Of a DNA stretch of 64,000 nt, positions 49,298-55,870 are shown piece after piece. How positions within the stretch are numbered: the stretch's first letter is position 1; the number at the start of each line of letters is the position of its first letter. The stretch is from a virus. A program made the position numbers and the translations under genes. The DNA lies in the IMG/VR virus record IMGVR_UViG_3300037337_000106, positions 1 through 64,000 of that record, one strand, 5' to 3'. Under the pieces are notes generated by a model. That model was not told the origin of the DNA and ran no database searches. It saw nothing but the letters and a program-made list of their open reading frames with translations.

Positions 49298-49380
49298 CGA
49301 GAACTTCGAAATTCTCAGGTTTAAGTTAATTACTCTTAAACTTACTCTTAAACTAATTTTCAATAATAGAAAATATTTAG

Positions 49381-49451
49381 CGGTCCATAACGGTAACGAT
49401 CCGTTTTCTTCTGGGCGACAACCAGGTATACTGCCTTTGTACTAATGGACC
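49381..49451 (-). tRNA. tRNA-Asp(GUC), altered T loop
   Basis: Acceptor GGTCCAT/ATGGACC, G73 as expected for Asp, anticodon loop TTGTCGC, T arm AACGG ATCGTTA CCGTT. Confidence 0.88.
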
Positions 49452-49542
49452 AAATATAAACAGTAGTTGGCTAGAGGGTTTTGCGGACCTTAACAACATA
49501 TATATCCACAATTGCTGTTTATGACCAATTGCTTAACTAGTG

Positions 49543-49615
49543 TGGAGCTGACGGGCCTCGAACCCGCATACTTTTCGTTGCAAACGAAGTGCTAATCCAT
49601 TTTAGCTACAACCCC
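49543..49615 (-). tRNA. tRNA-Ala(UGC)
   Basis: Acceptor GGGGTTG/CAGCTCC, A73, anticodon loop TTTGCAA, T arm GCGGG TTCGAGG CCCGT. Confidence 0.85.
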
Positions 49616-49635
49616 TTATTTAATCTTATTTTTAG

Positions 49636-49706
49636 TAGCCCGACGGAGTAACGCTCTCCGGTTTTTGAATTGAAAGTACAATGTCCTGCTTTTAGACGAC
49701 CGGGCC
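49636..49706 (-). tRNA. tRNA-Glu(UUC), altered T loop
   Basis: Acceptor GGCCCGG/TCGGGCT, A73, anticodon loop CTTTCAA, T arm CGGAG AGCGTTA CTCCG. The D loop lacks GG. Confidence 0.83.
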
Positions 49707-49800
49707 AATTAATTTAAATTATGTAATATGGTTTTTTGAATCCATATCTTAATCTACTATTACGCTTTAATCTCTTAAGCTAATTACTAATTTAAATTAG

Positions 49801-49874
49801 AGCTCTCTTTCAGGATCGAACTGAATCTATTCCGGGTTACAAAGCCAGTGCACCACCATTTATGCGTAGAGAGC
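49801..49874 (-). tRNA. tRNA-Thr(UGU)
   Basis: Acceptor GCTCTCT/AGAGAGC, anticodon loop TTTGTAA, T arm TTCAG TTCGATC CTGAA. Confidence 0.85.
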
Positions 49875-49879
49875 AAATT

Positions 49880-49895
49880 ATTAGTCTTTCCTAAT
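49880..49895 (-). other. Inter-tRNA hairpin with GAAAGA loop, copy 3
   Basis: ATTAG GAAAGA CTAAT: same loop as at 47191 and 47294 but a different, compensated stem. Confidence 0.6.
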
Positions 49896-49906
49896 AGTCA
49901 TTATAG

Positions 49907-49989
49907 TACTCTTACTCGGAGTCGAACCGAGATGCCATTACAGCGTTGGTTTCTAAGACCAGTGCGTCTACCAGTTCCGCCATAAGAGC
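49907..49989 (-). tRNA. tRNA-Leu(UAG)
   Basis: Acceptor GCTCTTA/TAAGAGT, A73, anticodon arm CTGGT CTTAGAA ACCAA, variable arm, T arm CTCGG TTCGACT CCGAG. Confidence 0.9.
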
Positions 49990-50120
49990 AAATATCCTAG
50001 CACCACCTAGGAAAACTGTCCGGTTTATCCAATTCAAAAGAACCCCAAACGAATATATGGGTTAAGGATCAATGCATGTAGCCGGCAATCATTGCAGTAT
50101 TGTAATCTTTAAAGATTTAG

Positions 50121-50196
50121 TCGAGAGAGTGGGATTCGAACCCACGTGATCTGCAGTCCAAGTGCAGCTAGATAAACCTGACTCCTATACCTCTCG
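50121..50196 (-). tRNA. tRNA-Pro(UGG)
   Basis: Acceptor CGAGAGG/TCTCTCG, A73, anticodon arm CTGCA CTTGGAC TGCAG, T arm GTGGG TTCGAAT CCCAC. First after a promoter. Confidence 0.9.
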
Positions 50197-50233
50197 TTTA
50201 GTATTATCAATATGTCAATTAACGTTTGTTTTT

Positions 50234-50304
50234 AATTATAAGTAAATATAATCAAAATATTTTAATCTAGAAAACTTTAAGTGTTAAAGTTTTGTTAAAG
50301 TTAT
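50234..50304 (-). promoter_or_regulatory. Phage promoter inside the tRNA array
   Basis: TTAACAAAACTTTAACAC, spacer, TTGATTATATTTACTTATAA, drives the tRNA-Pro block. Confidence 0.85.
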
Positions 50305-50371
50305 CTTATTAGGATTCGAACCTAAACTGAATCATTCAAAGTGATTAGTGCTAACCGTTACACTATAAGAT
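50302..50371 (-). tRNA. tRNA-Gln(UUG)
   Basis: Acceptor ATCTTAT/ATAAGAT, A73, anticodon arm AATCA CTTTGAA TGATT, T arm TTAGG TTCGAAT CCTAA. Confidence 0.92.
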
Positions 50372-50418
50372 ATTGTAATTCTTTCTCTAATAAAAGAAGT
50401 CAATTGCTATTTAATGTT

Positions 50419-51102
50419 TTACCATTTCATCTTCCTACCTTCAATCCAACCATTATCTAAATATGATTGAATTTCATTATTTTTTATTTTAATAGATTTT
50501 TCATCTGTAATTTTATAAATCCAACATGTATTATATTGTGAGTTTAAAGATCCTTTTCCATGATCGATCTTAGACACTTTCATTTTATTTATAGAATCTT
50601 CTTTATGTTTTCTATCAGTCCAATTTATTAAAACTAACATTTTGTTTCTATATTCTGGATCTTTCCATAATTCTTTTAACCTTATTTTATTTCTTTCTGC
50701 ATTCCGTTTTATAAATTCAGGATCAGTCCAATTTAGTTCATTCATTTTTTTACCTCCTTTAGATAATTGTTCTTTAGTCATGCAACCCGCACCACCTTCT
50801 CCGCCTAACGCTAAATTCATGCATTGAGGATCCTTTAATAGATCTTCATTAACCATTTCTTTTTCTCTAGCTTTTAAAGAATCTCTATCTTTTAAATATT
50901 CAATTATCGCAGTGACATGATTTTCTTTGCCATGTTTGTTTATTGAATGCCATAATCTTTTACCTGAACCAACATAACCATCTTCTAGGTTATCAGTTGA
51001 GTGCATTCCAATATAAAACCTTTCAGTAATGATACATGTGGTTTTATAGATGTAATGATATTTTCGCCTTGAGGCTTGTTTAACCTTAATTAACTTTTCC
51101 AT
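50419..51102 (-). CDS. GIY-YIG homing endonuclease in the tRNA array, second copy
   Basis: 227 residues, paralog of the gene at 48468: HYIYKTTCIITERFYIGMHSTDNLEDGYVGSG core and KHGKENHVTAIIEYLKDRDSLKAREKEMV. The C-terminal region has ELWKDPEYRNKMLVLINWTDRKHKEDS, a nuclease-associated helix-turn module. Inserted between tRNA-Gln and tRNA-Gly. Confidence 0.9.
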   Translation of the reverse strand: MEKLIKVKQASRRKYHYIYKTTCIITERFYIGMHSTDNLEDGYVGSGKRLWHSINKHGKENHVTAIIEYLKDRDSLKAREKEMVNEDLLKDPQCMNLALGGEGGAGCMTKEQLSKGGKKMNELNWTDPEFIKRNAERNKIRLKELWKDPEYRNKMLVLINWTDRKHKEDSINKMKVSKIDHGKGSLNSQYNTCWIYKITDEKSIKIKNNEIQSYLDNGWIEGRKMKW

Positions 51103-51148
51103 ATAGTATATATCTATAAAAATATGGAAATGTTAAAAAGGTTCCCGG

Positions 51149-51221
51149 AGCGAATAGACAGGATCGAACTGTCATTTCCAGATTGGAAGTCTAGAGTAAT
51201 AAGCCATTATACGATATTCGC
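51149..51221 (-). tRNA. tRNA-Gly(UCC)
   Basis: Acceptor GCGAATA/TATTCGC, T73, anticodon arm CTAGA CTTCCAA TCTGG, T arm GACAG TTCGATC CTGTC. Confidence 0.92.
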
Positions 51222-51255
51222 GTTTAGTATTATCAATATGTCAATTAACGTTTGT

Positions 51256-51331
51256 TTTTAATTATAAGTAAATATAATCAAAATCTTTTAATCTTGAAAA
51301 CTTTAAGTGTTAATTTTTTGTTAAAGTTTCC
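51256..51331 (-). promoter_or_regulatory. Phage promoter before tRNA-Gly
   Basis: TTAACAAAAAATTAACAC, spacer, TTGATTATATTTACTTATAA. Confidence 0.85.
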
Positions 51332-51408
51332 ATTTTGCATTTCCAACCGTTTGTTTTCCTTTCTACGGTCTTAAACAATTCTCTTAATAATCTTTCCTTT
51401 TCACACAT
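51310..51408 (-). CDS. Small charged ORF, 32 aa
   Basis: MCEKERLLRELFKTVERK...METLTKN, between two promoter copies; its stop overlaps the TTAACA box of the next promoter. Plausible micro-protein or leader; no family. Confidence 0.4.
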   Translation of the reverse strand: MCEKERLLRELFKTVERKTNGWKCKMETLTKN

Positions 51409-51425
51409 ATTCTATTGTTTTTAAT

Positions 51426-51494
51426 TATAAGTAAATATAATCATTTTATTTGACTTATAAAAACTTTTAGTGTTAATGTTTTGTTAAAGTTATT
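51426..51494 (-). promoter_or_regulatory. Phage promoter element
   Basis: TTAACAAAACATTAACAC, spacer, ATGATTATATTTACTTATAA before the 32-aa ORF. Confidence 0.8.
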
Positions 51495-51496
51495 AG

Positions 51497-51566
51497 AGTT
51501 TCGTAGTGGAATCGAACCACTTCTGATAGGGTTGCAAGCTATCCAATCTCCAAGATTAAACGAAAC
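51497..51566 (-). tRNA. tRNA-Cys(GCA)
   Basis: Acceptor GTTTCGT/ACGAAAC, T73 as expected for Cys, anticodon loop TTGCAAC, T arm AGTGG TTCGATT CCACT. Most upstream tRNA of the array. Confidence 0.88.
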
Positions 51567-51576
51567 GTGTTAAATT

Positions 51577-51610
51577 AAAAAAGGACCAATCAGTTTTGAG
51601 AGGTCCTTTT
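51577..51610. terminator. Terminator upstream of the tRNA array
   Basis: AAAAGGACC/GGTCCTTTT stem with T and A runs; ends the transcript of the 48-aa ORF. Confidence 0.75.
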
Positions 51611-51634
51611 GAATATTTATATGTTAATAGATTT

Positions 51635-51781
51635 TTAACTCATATTAACTTTATGATCTTCAAAAGAACCATTGTGTTTCCATTCTCTAGTATAAAAGAC
51701 ACATGTTTGATCTCCAGTTGGTAGGGCTAGATTCATCTCAAGTAGACTAATATTCTGTGATATGATTTGCAATGTTTTCAT
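51635..51781 (-). CDS. Small protein, 48 aa
   Basis: MKTLQIISQNISLLEMNLALPTGDQTCVFYTREWKHNGSFEDHKVNMS; followed directly by a terminator. The 180 bases upstream (51782-51965) are very AT-rich with nothing recognisable. Function unknown. Confidence 0.5.
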   Translation of the reverse strand: MKTLQIISQNISLLEMNLALPTGDQTCVFYTREWKHNGSFEDHKVNMS

Positions 51782-51965
51782 TTTAATTTGTTTAATTATA
51801 TATAAGCTTTATTTTCTTATACATATTATATTATTATATATCTTTTAGTTTCAGCTAATTCACTATAAAAGAGCTTTATTTTTAATTTATTTTCAAAAGG
51901 TGTATTTCTTCACGAATTTAAATTATTTTATACTAATTATATATAACTTTTTATTTTTGTTTCAA

Positions 51966-52070
51966 TTAAATAATAAATGTAAATCCAATAAGTACTAATA
52001 ATGAAAGTATAGCAATTAATATGAATATATTGACTTGTCTCTTTATAAATTTCTTTTCTTCGGTATTCAT
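51966..52070 (-). CDS. Small membrane protein, 34 aa
   Basis: MNTEEKKFIKRQ then one hydrophobic helix (NIFILIAILSLLVLIGFTFII). Typical phage micro membrane protein; function unknown. Confidence 0.5.
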   Translation of the reverse strand: MNTEEKKFIKRQVNIFILIAILSLLVLIGFTFII

Positions 52071-52091
52071 TAATAAATTATTTGTTATAAC

Positions 52092-52445
52092 TTATACCTT
52101 TGATTTTTGTTTTGTTTCAATTTCTTTTATGTGTTTGCAATTTCCTCTTCTAAATGTGGAAGCAGGACAATTACAACTCCAATCGCCTTGTTTAAATTTT
52201 ACTAAATATTCCGATTTTCCATTTGATGAAGGTACTTTAAATTCAAGATCTATCTGAGACCTAGACTTCACTTCTAATGCAACTTGTTTCTCTTTATATA
52301 TTATATCATCAGTATACTCAACATCCTCCCTTGTTGTTCCAGGATCAACCTTGATCCATCCTGGACAGATGTATGTCCCGCTTAATGTGTTAAATATTCC
52401 AAATGTTTTGAAAACAGGATCTCTTGGTATTTTATATTTTGCCAT
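52092..52445 (-). CDS. SWIM-type zinc-finger protein
   Basis: 117 residues. The C-terminal DWSCNCPASTFRRGNCKHI is the CxCx(n)CxH SWIM zinc finger, which binds DNA or protein partners; before it KSRSQIDLEFKVPSSNGKSEYLVKFK. The N-terminal half is of unknown fold. Confidence 0.7.
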   Translation of the reverse strand: MAKYKIPRDPVFKTFGIFNTLSGTYICPGWIKVDPGTTREDVEYTDDIIYKEKQVALEVKSRSQIDLEFKVPSSNGKSEYLVKFKQGDWSCNCPASTFRRGNCKHIKEIETKQKSKV

Positions 52446-52473
52446 AATATGTTTAGTATGTTAGATTAACTAA

Positions 52474-52800
52474 TTATTCTTCGAACCCCCTAGAATGTAC
52501 AATAGTAACACCATATAATTCCTCATACTTTTTCTTAAAACCAAATGGCATGTATTTTACATAATCTCCTTCAAATAACCATTTAATGGTTTTTTCACAA
52601 ACGTCATGTAGGGATTTATCACTACTTCTATTTGTTTCACCAAGATATGATGCATTTTGTTGAGAATCCCAATCAGTTTGATATGATATTGTAATTCTTC
52701 TACCCTTTGACATGTGAAAATTATATAATTTTCCGTCGATATTTATAAATCCTGGAATCATTTCAAATAATATGTTTGTGTCTTTATTGAAATTAGTCAT
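52474..52800 (-). CDS. Unknown 108-aa protein
   Basis: FEMIPGFINIDGKLYNFHMSKGRRITISYQTDWDSQQ and KYMPFGFKKKYEELYG. No family recognised. Driven by a phage promoter. Confidence 0.5.
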   Translation of the reverse strand: MTNFNKDTNILFEMIPGFINIDGKLYNFHMSKGRRITISYQTDWDSQQNASYLGETNRSSDKSLHDVCEKTIKWLFEGDYVKYMPFGFKKKYEELYGVTIVHSRGFEE

Positions 52801-52815
52801 AATTGATTGTTTTAA

Positions 52816-52884
52816 TTTGTATATGTAAATATAAACAAAAAACTCTGTATTAAAAAATACAGAGTGTTAAATCTTAGTTAAAGT
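52816..52884 (-). promoter_or_regulatory. Phage promoter with embedded hairpin
   Basis: TTAACTAAGATTTAACAC, stem CTCTGTATT/AATACAGAG plus T run, GTTTATATTTACATATACAA. The hairpin also closes the cargo operon. Confidence 0.8.
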
Positions 52885-52890
52885 TCTTGC

Positions 52891-53433
52891 TTAAATATCA
52901 ATGGTATTTTTACTACCATCTGTCATTGAATAAACAATATGTGATGGAATTAAGACATGTTCATGTGTATTAAACATTTCCACGTATTTTTTCCCCATAC
53001 CTGATTTTAAATATGCAACAGTCATATGGGGATGATAATCAGGATAGTCTGTTTTATACGGAAGTTCGCATAAAGATTTATTGGCGGCATGCAAATTATC
53101 TCCCTTAATATCAAATTTAAGCACATCAAACTCTTTGTTTTCAAATAATGAAATGTTATGTGCGAGACATTTATCAAAGCCCAACCCTTGTAATTTTACC
53201 TTAACTGCATTTAATGATACATCGGCATTAAGTCCATATAGTAGTGTACAATGTGATTCAGTTTCTAAACCATGCCCTCCTCCTTCTTCTGATTCAAATA
53301 GATCAGATGATATTATTTCTTTATGAATTTGCGCCATTTCTGGAAAGTCAAAATATAACATTGCACAATTAGCACCATACGTTTGTTTTTTAGCCTCGTT
53401 CATAAATTCCTCAAATAATTTTATTTTTTTCAT
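52891..53433 (-). CDS. 2H phosphoesterase with capsid-targeting tag
   Basis: 180 residues. Tag MKKIKLFEEFMNEAKK with predicted cleavage after M-N-E before Ala. The body has the two H-x-T motifs of the 2H superfamily: HCTLLYG (His61, Thr63) and HPHMTVAYL (His136, Thr138), about 75 residues apart. 2H enzymes hydrolyse 2',3'- or 3',5'-cyclic phosphodiesters; phage members include the anti-CBASS nuclease Acb1 and RNA end-processing enzymes. A packaged, injected 2H enzyme would act at the start of infection; that is inference. Confidence 0.85.
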   Translation of the reverse strand: MKKIKLFEEFMNEAKKQTYGANCAMLYFDFPEMAQIHKEIISSDLFESEEGGGHGLETESHCTLLYGLNADVSLNAVKVKLQGLGFDKCLAHNISLFENKEFDVLKFDIKGDNLHAANKSLCELPYKTDYPDYHPHMTVAYLKSGMGKKYVEMFNTHEHVLIPSHIVYSMTDGSKNTIDI

Positions 53434-53807
53434 TCTTCTTCTTTTTTAATTTCCTTTCCCTTTTCAATAGCCCAATCAACTCCTTCATCTCCTCCCCATA
53501 ACAGCCAACTAACATATCCTTTATCGAGCCAGGGCGTACTTTTAAATTCAGGTGATATTGCTGAATTTTTTCTATGCCTATTAAATGATGCCATTCGAGA
53601 TACAACATCAGCAGATATCTTTTCTTTATTTGCTAATTGATTTGCTCGTTGCCATCCAACTGCAGTACCAGCCTTTATTTCATCTCTACCATATTCATCG
53701 CGCCAATCAATTGCCATTTTTGCATTTTGAGATGCGGCAGCTGGATAATCATTATATGTTTCCTCTGATTCGTTTAAAAACTCTTCAAATAATTTTATCC
53801 TTTTCAT
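53430..53807 (-). CDS. Virion cargo/head-associated protein with capsid-targeting tag
   Basis: 125 residues from ATG 53807: MKRIKLFEEFLNESEE, cleavage after L-N-E before Ser. A longer reading from 53861 would lose the tag's N-terminal position and overlap the next gene. The body (PAAASQNAKMAIDWRDEYGRD, GTAVGWQRANQLANKEKISADVVSRMASFNRHRKN, YVSWLLWGGDEGVDWAI) matches a domain I recall fused to or beside phage prohead proteases and other head proteins. Confidence 0.7.
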   Translation of the reverse strand: MKRIKLFEEFLNESEETYNDYPAAASQNAKMAIDWRDEYGRDEIKAGTAVGWQRANQLANKEKISADVVSRMASFNRHRKNSAISPEFKSTPWLDKGYVSWLLWGGDEGVDWAIEKGKEIKKEEE

Positions 53808-53814
53808 TAAATTA

Positions 53815-54270
53815 TTACTCTTTTTCAGGCTTCCATGGAAGTTTTTTGTCATGACCTCCATCTCTAACTTCTTTAGCTAAATCTTTATCTGCATTTCCCC
53901 ATGTTCCTTTTCCTTTTTCTAAGAATGCATTTACTCTTGCATATCCCCATCCTTCTTGCGTCATTCCTTCGTAATGACTTGAATTCCATGCTCCCATTCC
54001 TCTTCGCATTACAGCTCTAATAATTCCAATAGGAACACCAGAAGCCTTTGCTTTATTGTCTAATCCAGTATTAACTGCAGCATTTGCTAGTTTTTCGCGA
54101 GATGTTGCCTTATCCTCCTTTTCACTGATAAATACAGGATAATTGTTATGTCCACAATTATGGCACATGAATGGATCATTTCCTCCTTCTTCAAGTCTCC
54201 ATTTCCAATCACATGAATCACATACTACCTGATTCGCTGAAAATTGTTCGAAAGTTTTAATTATTTTCAT
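53815..54270 (-). CDS. Zinc-ribbon + DUF5824-like protein with tag-like start
   Basis: 151 residues. The start MKIIKTFEQFSANQ is a variant of the shared tag without the cleavage Glu. Zinc ribbon VVCDSCDWKW...FMCHNCGHN (about 16-42), then SGVPIGIIRAVMRRGMGAWNSSHYEGMTQEGWGYARVNAFLEKG, which resembles the phage DUF5824 domain. Function unknown; likely virion-associated like its neighbours. Confidence 0.65.
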   Translation of the reverse strand: MKIIKTFEQFSANQVVCDSCDWKWRLEEGGNDPFMCHNCGHNNYPVFISEKEDKATSREKLANAAVNTGLDNKAKASGVPIGIIRAVMRRGMGAWNSSHYEGMTQEGWGYARVNAFLEKGKGTWGNADKDLAKEVRDGGHDKKLPWKPEKE

Positions 54271-54287
54271 TCTTATTTTATTTTATT

Positions 54288-55232
54288 TTATTTTATTTCA
54301 AATCTATCTTTATCTAAATCAAGTGTCTTATTATTCATATAATAACTTAATCGTAATAATTCAATATCGGATTTTTTGTCAATATCAGTGCCATAAAAAT
54401 CACTATATAATGTTCTGTATATTTGTATTGTTGAATCATATGGAACTCCAGGCTGAGAATTACTTTCAATTATATATAGCTTTCCAGTCTTGTCTTCCAT
54501 TATATCAAAACATATATAAGGAAGATCGGAAAATATTTTACCGAATCTAGACACTAGTATATTAAATTTTTCAGGAATTTTATTTATGTCCATTTTAATA
54601 TACTTAAAATCCATCTGCTCATCTTTCTTTCCTTTTCCTGATTTTGCCTTATCATTCATTGGTTCTCTTTCCATCCAAAAGAAAGGCTTTCCCTTAAACA
54701 CGAATAATCGATGTTCAGTTGCCTTATCAATATACTCTGAATAAATATCTAGTTTAGTGTGATCTGCTGCATCCCATTCAGATTGATCTTTAAATATTTG
54801 AATACCAATGCCGGAATGTCCCTTTGATGGTTTGCCTATTAGTGGAAATCCTATTTTCAGGGCTTCTTTCACATCATGTGCGGTTTTTGGAATATTGTCA
54901 TCACCTTTAACCATTTTGTGGAATTCTGATTTAGAACCAGATTGTTTAATAAATTCAGGTAGATTATATATATTTTCTTTTTTAATAAGTCCTTCGTCTA
55001 TTAGTTTCTGTGTGATTTCTGCATTATATGTTAATAATGGAAATTCAGGATTAATATTTAAATTCTTATAATTTTCAAGAGTTACCTGAATAAAAAAGTT
55101 ATCTCCTGCAAAATCCTTATATGACCACCAACGATGACCACTTGATGGATTAATTGCTAAATATATTTTATGTAGACTTGGAAAATTGTCTTGCTCCGCA
55201 ATAAATTGTTCAAATAATTTAATTCTTTTCAT
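54288..55232 (-). CDS. ATP-grasp-type protein with capsid-targeting tag
   Basis: 314 residues. Tag MKRIKLFEQFIAEQDN with cleavage after I-A-E. The body has ATP-grasp features: FPLIGKPSKGHSGIGIQIF (nucleotide-binding Lys and Gly loop), a strand HRLFVFKGKPFFWMERE and the metal-binding end PYICFDIMEDKTGKLYIIESNSQPG with Asp, Glu and Asn. ATP-grasp enzymes form amide bonds on peptides or small molecules. A ligase packaged in a virion would be unusual. Confidence 0.75.
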   Translation of the reverse strand: MKRIKLFEQFIAEQDNFPSLHKIYLAINPSSGHRWWSYKDFAGDNFFIQVTLENYKNLNINPEFPLLTYNAEITQKLIDEGLIKKENIYNLPEFIKQSGSKSEFHKMVKGDDNIPKTAHDVKEALKIGFPLIGKPSKGHSGIGIQIFKDQSEWDAADHTKLDIYSEYIDKATEHRLFVFKGKPFFWMEREPMNDKAKSGKGKKDEQMDFKYIKMDINKIPEKFNILVSRFGKIFSDLPYICFDIMEDKTGKLYIIESNSQPGVPYDSTIQIYRTLYSDFYGTDIDKKSDIELLRLSYYMNNKTLDLDKDRFEIK

Positions 55233-55244
55233 AGATTATATATC

Positions 55245-55700
55245 TTATATATAAGATGACGAAAGTTCCCTTAGATGATTTAATAATTTTATGTCTGTTA
55301 TTTTATAAATAATCTTCATTCCTTCCTGTTGTCGTTTAACACCTATAACAGATCTACCATCACCGAACTTAATTTGATGTACCTTTGCAATATTAGGATC
55401 CATTTCAAAAATACAGCCAGAAAATTGGTCTTCTTTAGTCTGTAATGGAACAGATAACCAATAAACTCGATGCGACTTTATAATCTTATTATATTGATTT
55501 TGTGGTATACTAAAAGAATCATAATAAAATAATGGAGCGTTTGTCTTTACTTCAACACACATGCCATCTACTACCATATCCTTTGTACTGTCAAATACAT
55601 CTAATGATTCATCGACAACACATCCAATATCCCTTAAATGTTTAGCAATTATCTTTTCGCCTAACATTCCTAATAGTATTTTTTTATAATTTACATCCAT
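55245..55700 (-). CDS. PD-(D/E)XK nuclease-like protein
   Basis: 151 residues. GEKIIAKHLRDIG then FDSTKDMVVDGMCVEVKTNAP, the Glu, Asp, Glu-x-Lys arrangement of restriction-type nucleases, and later IPQNQYNKIIKSHRVYWLSVP (the Q-x-x-Y/F element). Likely endonuclease or DNA-end enzyme; target unknown. Confidence 0.65.
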   Translation of the reverse strand: MDVNYKKILLGMLGEKIIAKHLRDIGCVVDESLDVFDSTKDMVVDGMCVEVKTNAPLFYYDSFSIPQNQYNKIIKSHRVYWLSVPLQTKEDQFSGCIFEMDPNIAKVHQIKFGDGRSVIGVKRQQEGMKIIYKITDIKLLNHLRELSSSYI

Positions 55701-55819
55701 TTTTTATATTTTGTTTCCTAATTTATTTTAAATCGTCTTACCTTTATTATTTCTATGATGAATTGCAAAGTGATTATGGATTCTTTAGGTTTATTAATGT
55801 TTTTAATTGATTAAAAACA

Positions 55820-55845
55820 GAAAATGGTAGCAAGCTACCATTTTT
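55820..55845. terminator. Bidirectional terminator after RNA ligase
   Basis: AAAATGGTAGC/GCTACCATTTT palindrome 26 bases after the ligase stop codon. Confidence 0.8.
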
Positions 55846-55870
55846 ATTCATATTAGACTATATTATTATA

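Noticed and set aside
49452-49542. tRNA between Asp and Ala genes
   Set aside because: Some stems can be drawn but no T arm or anticodon loop is recognisable on either strand.
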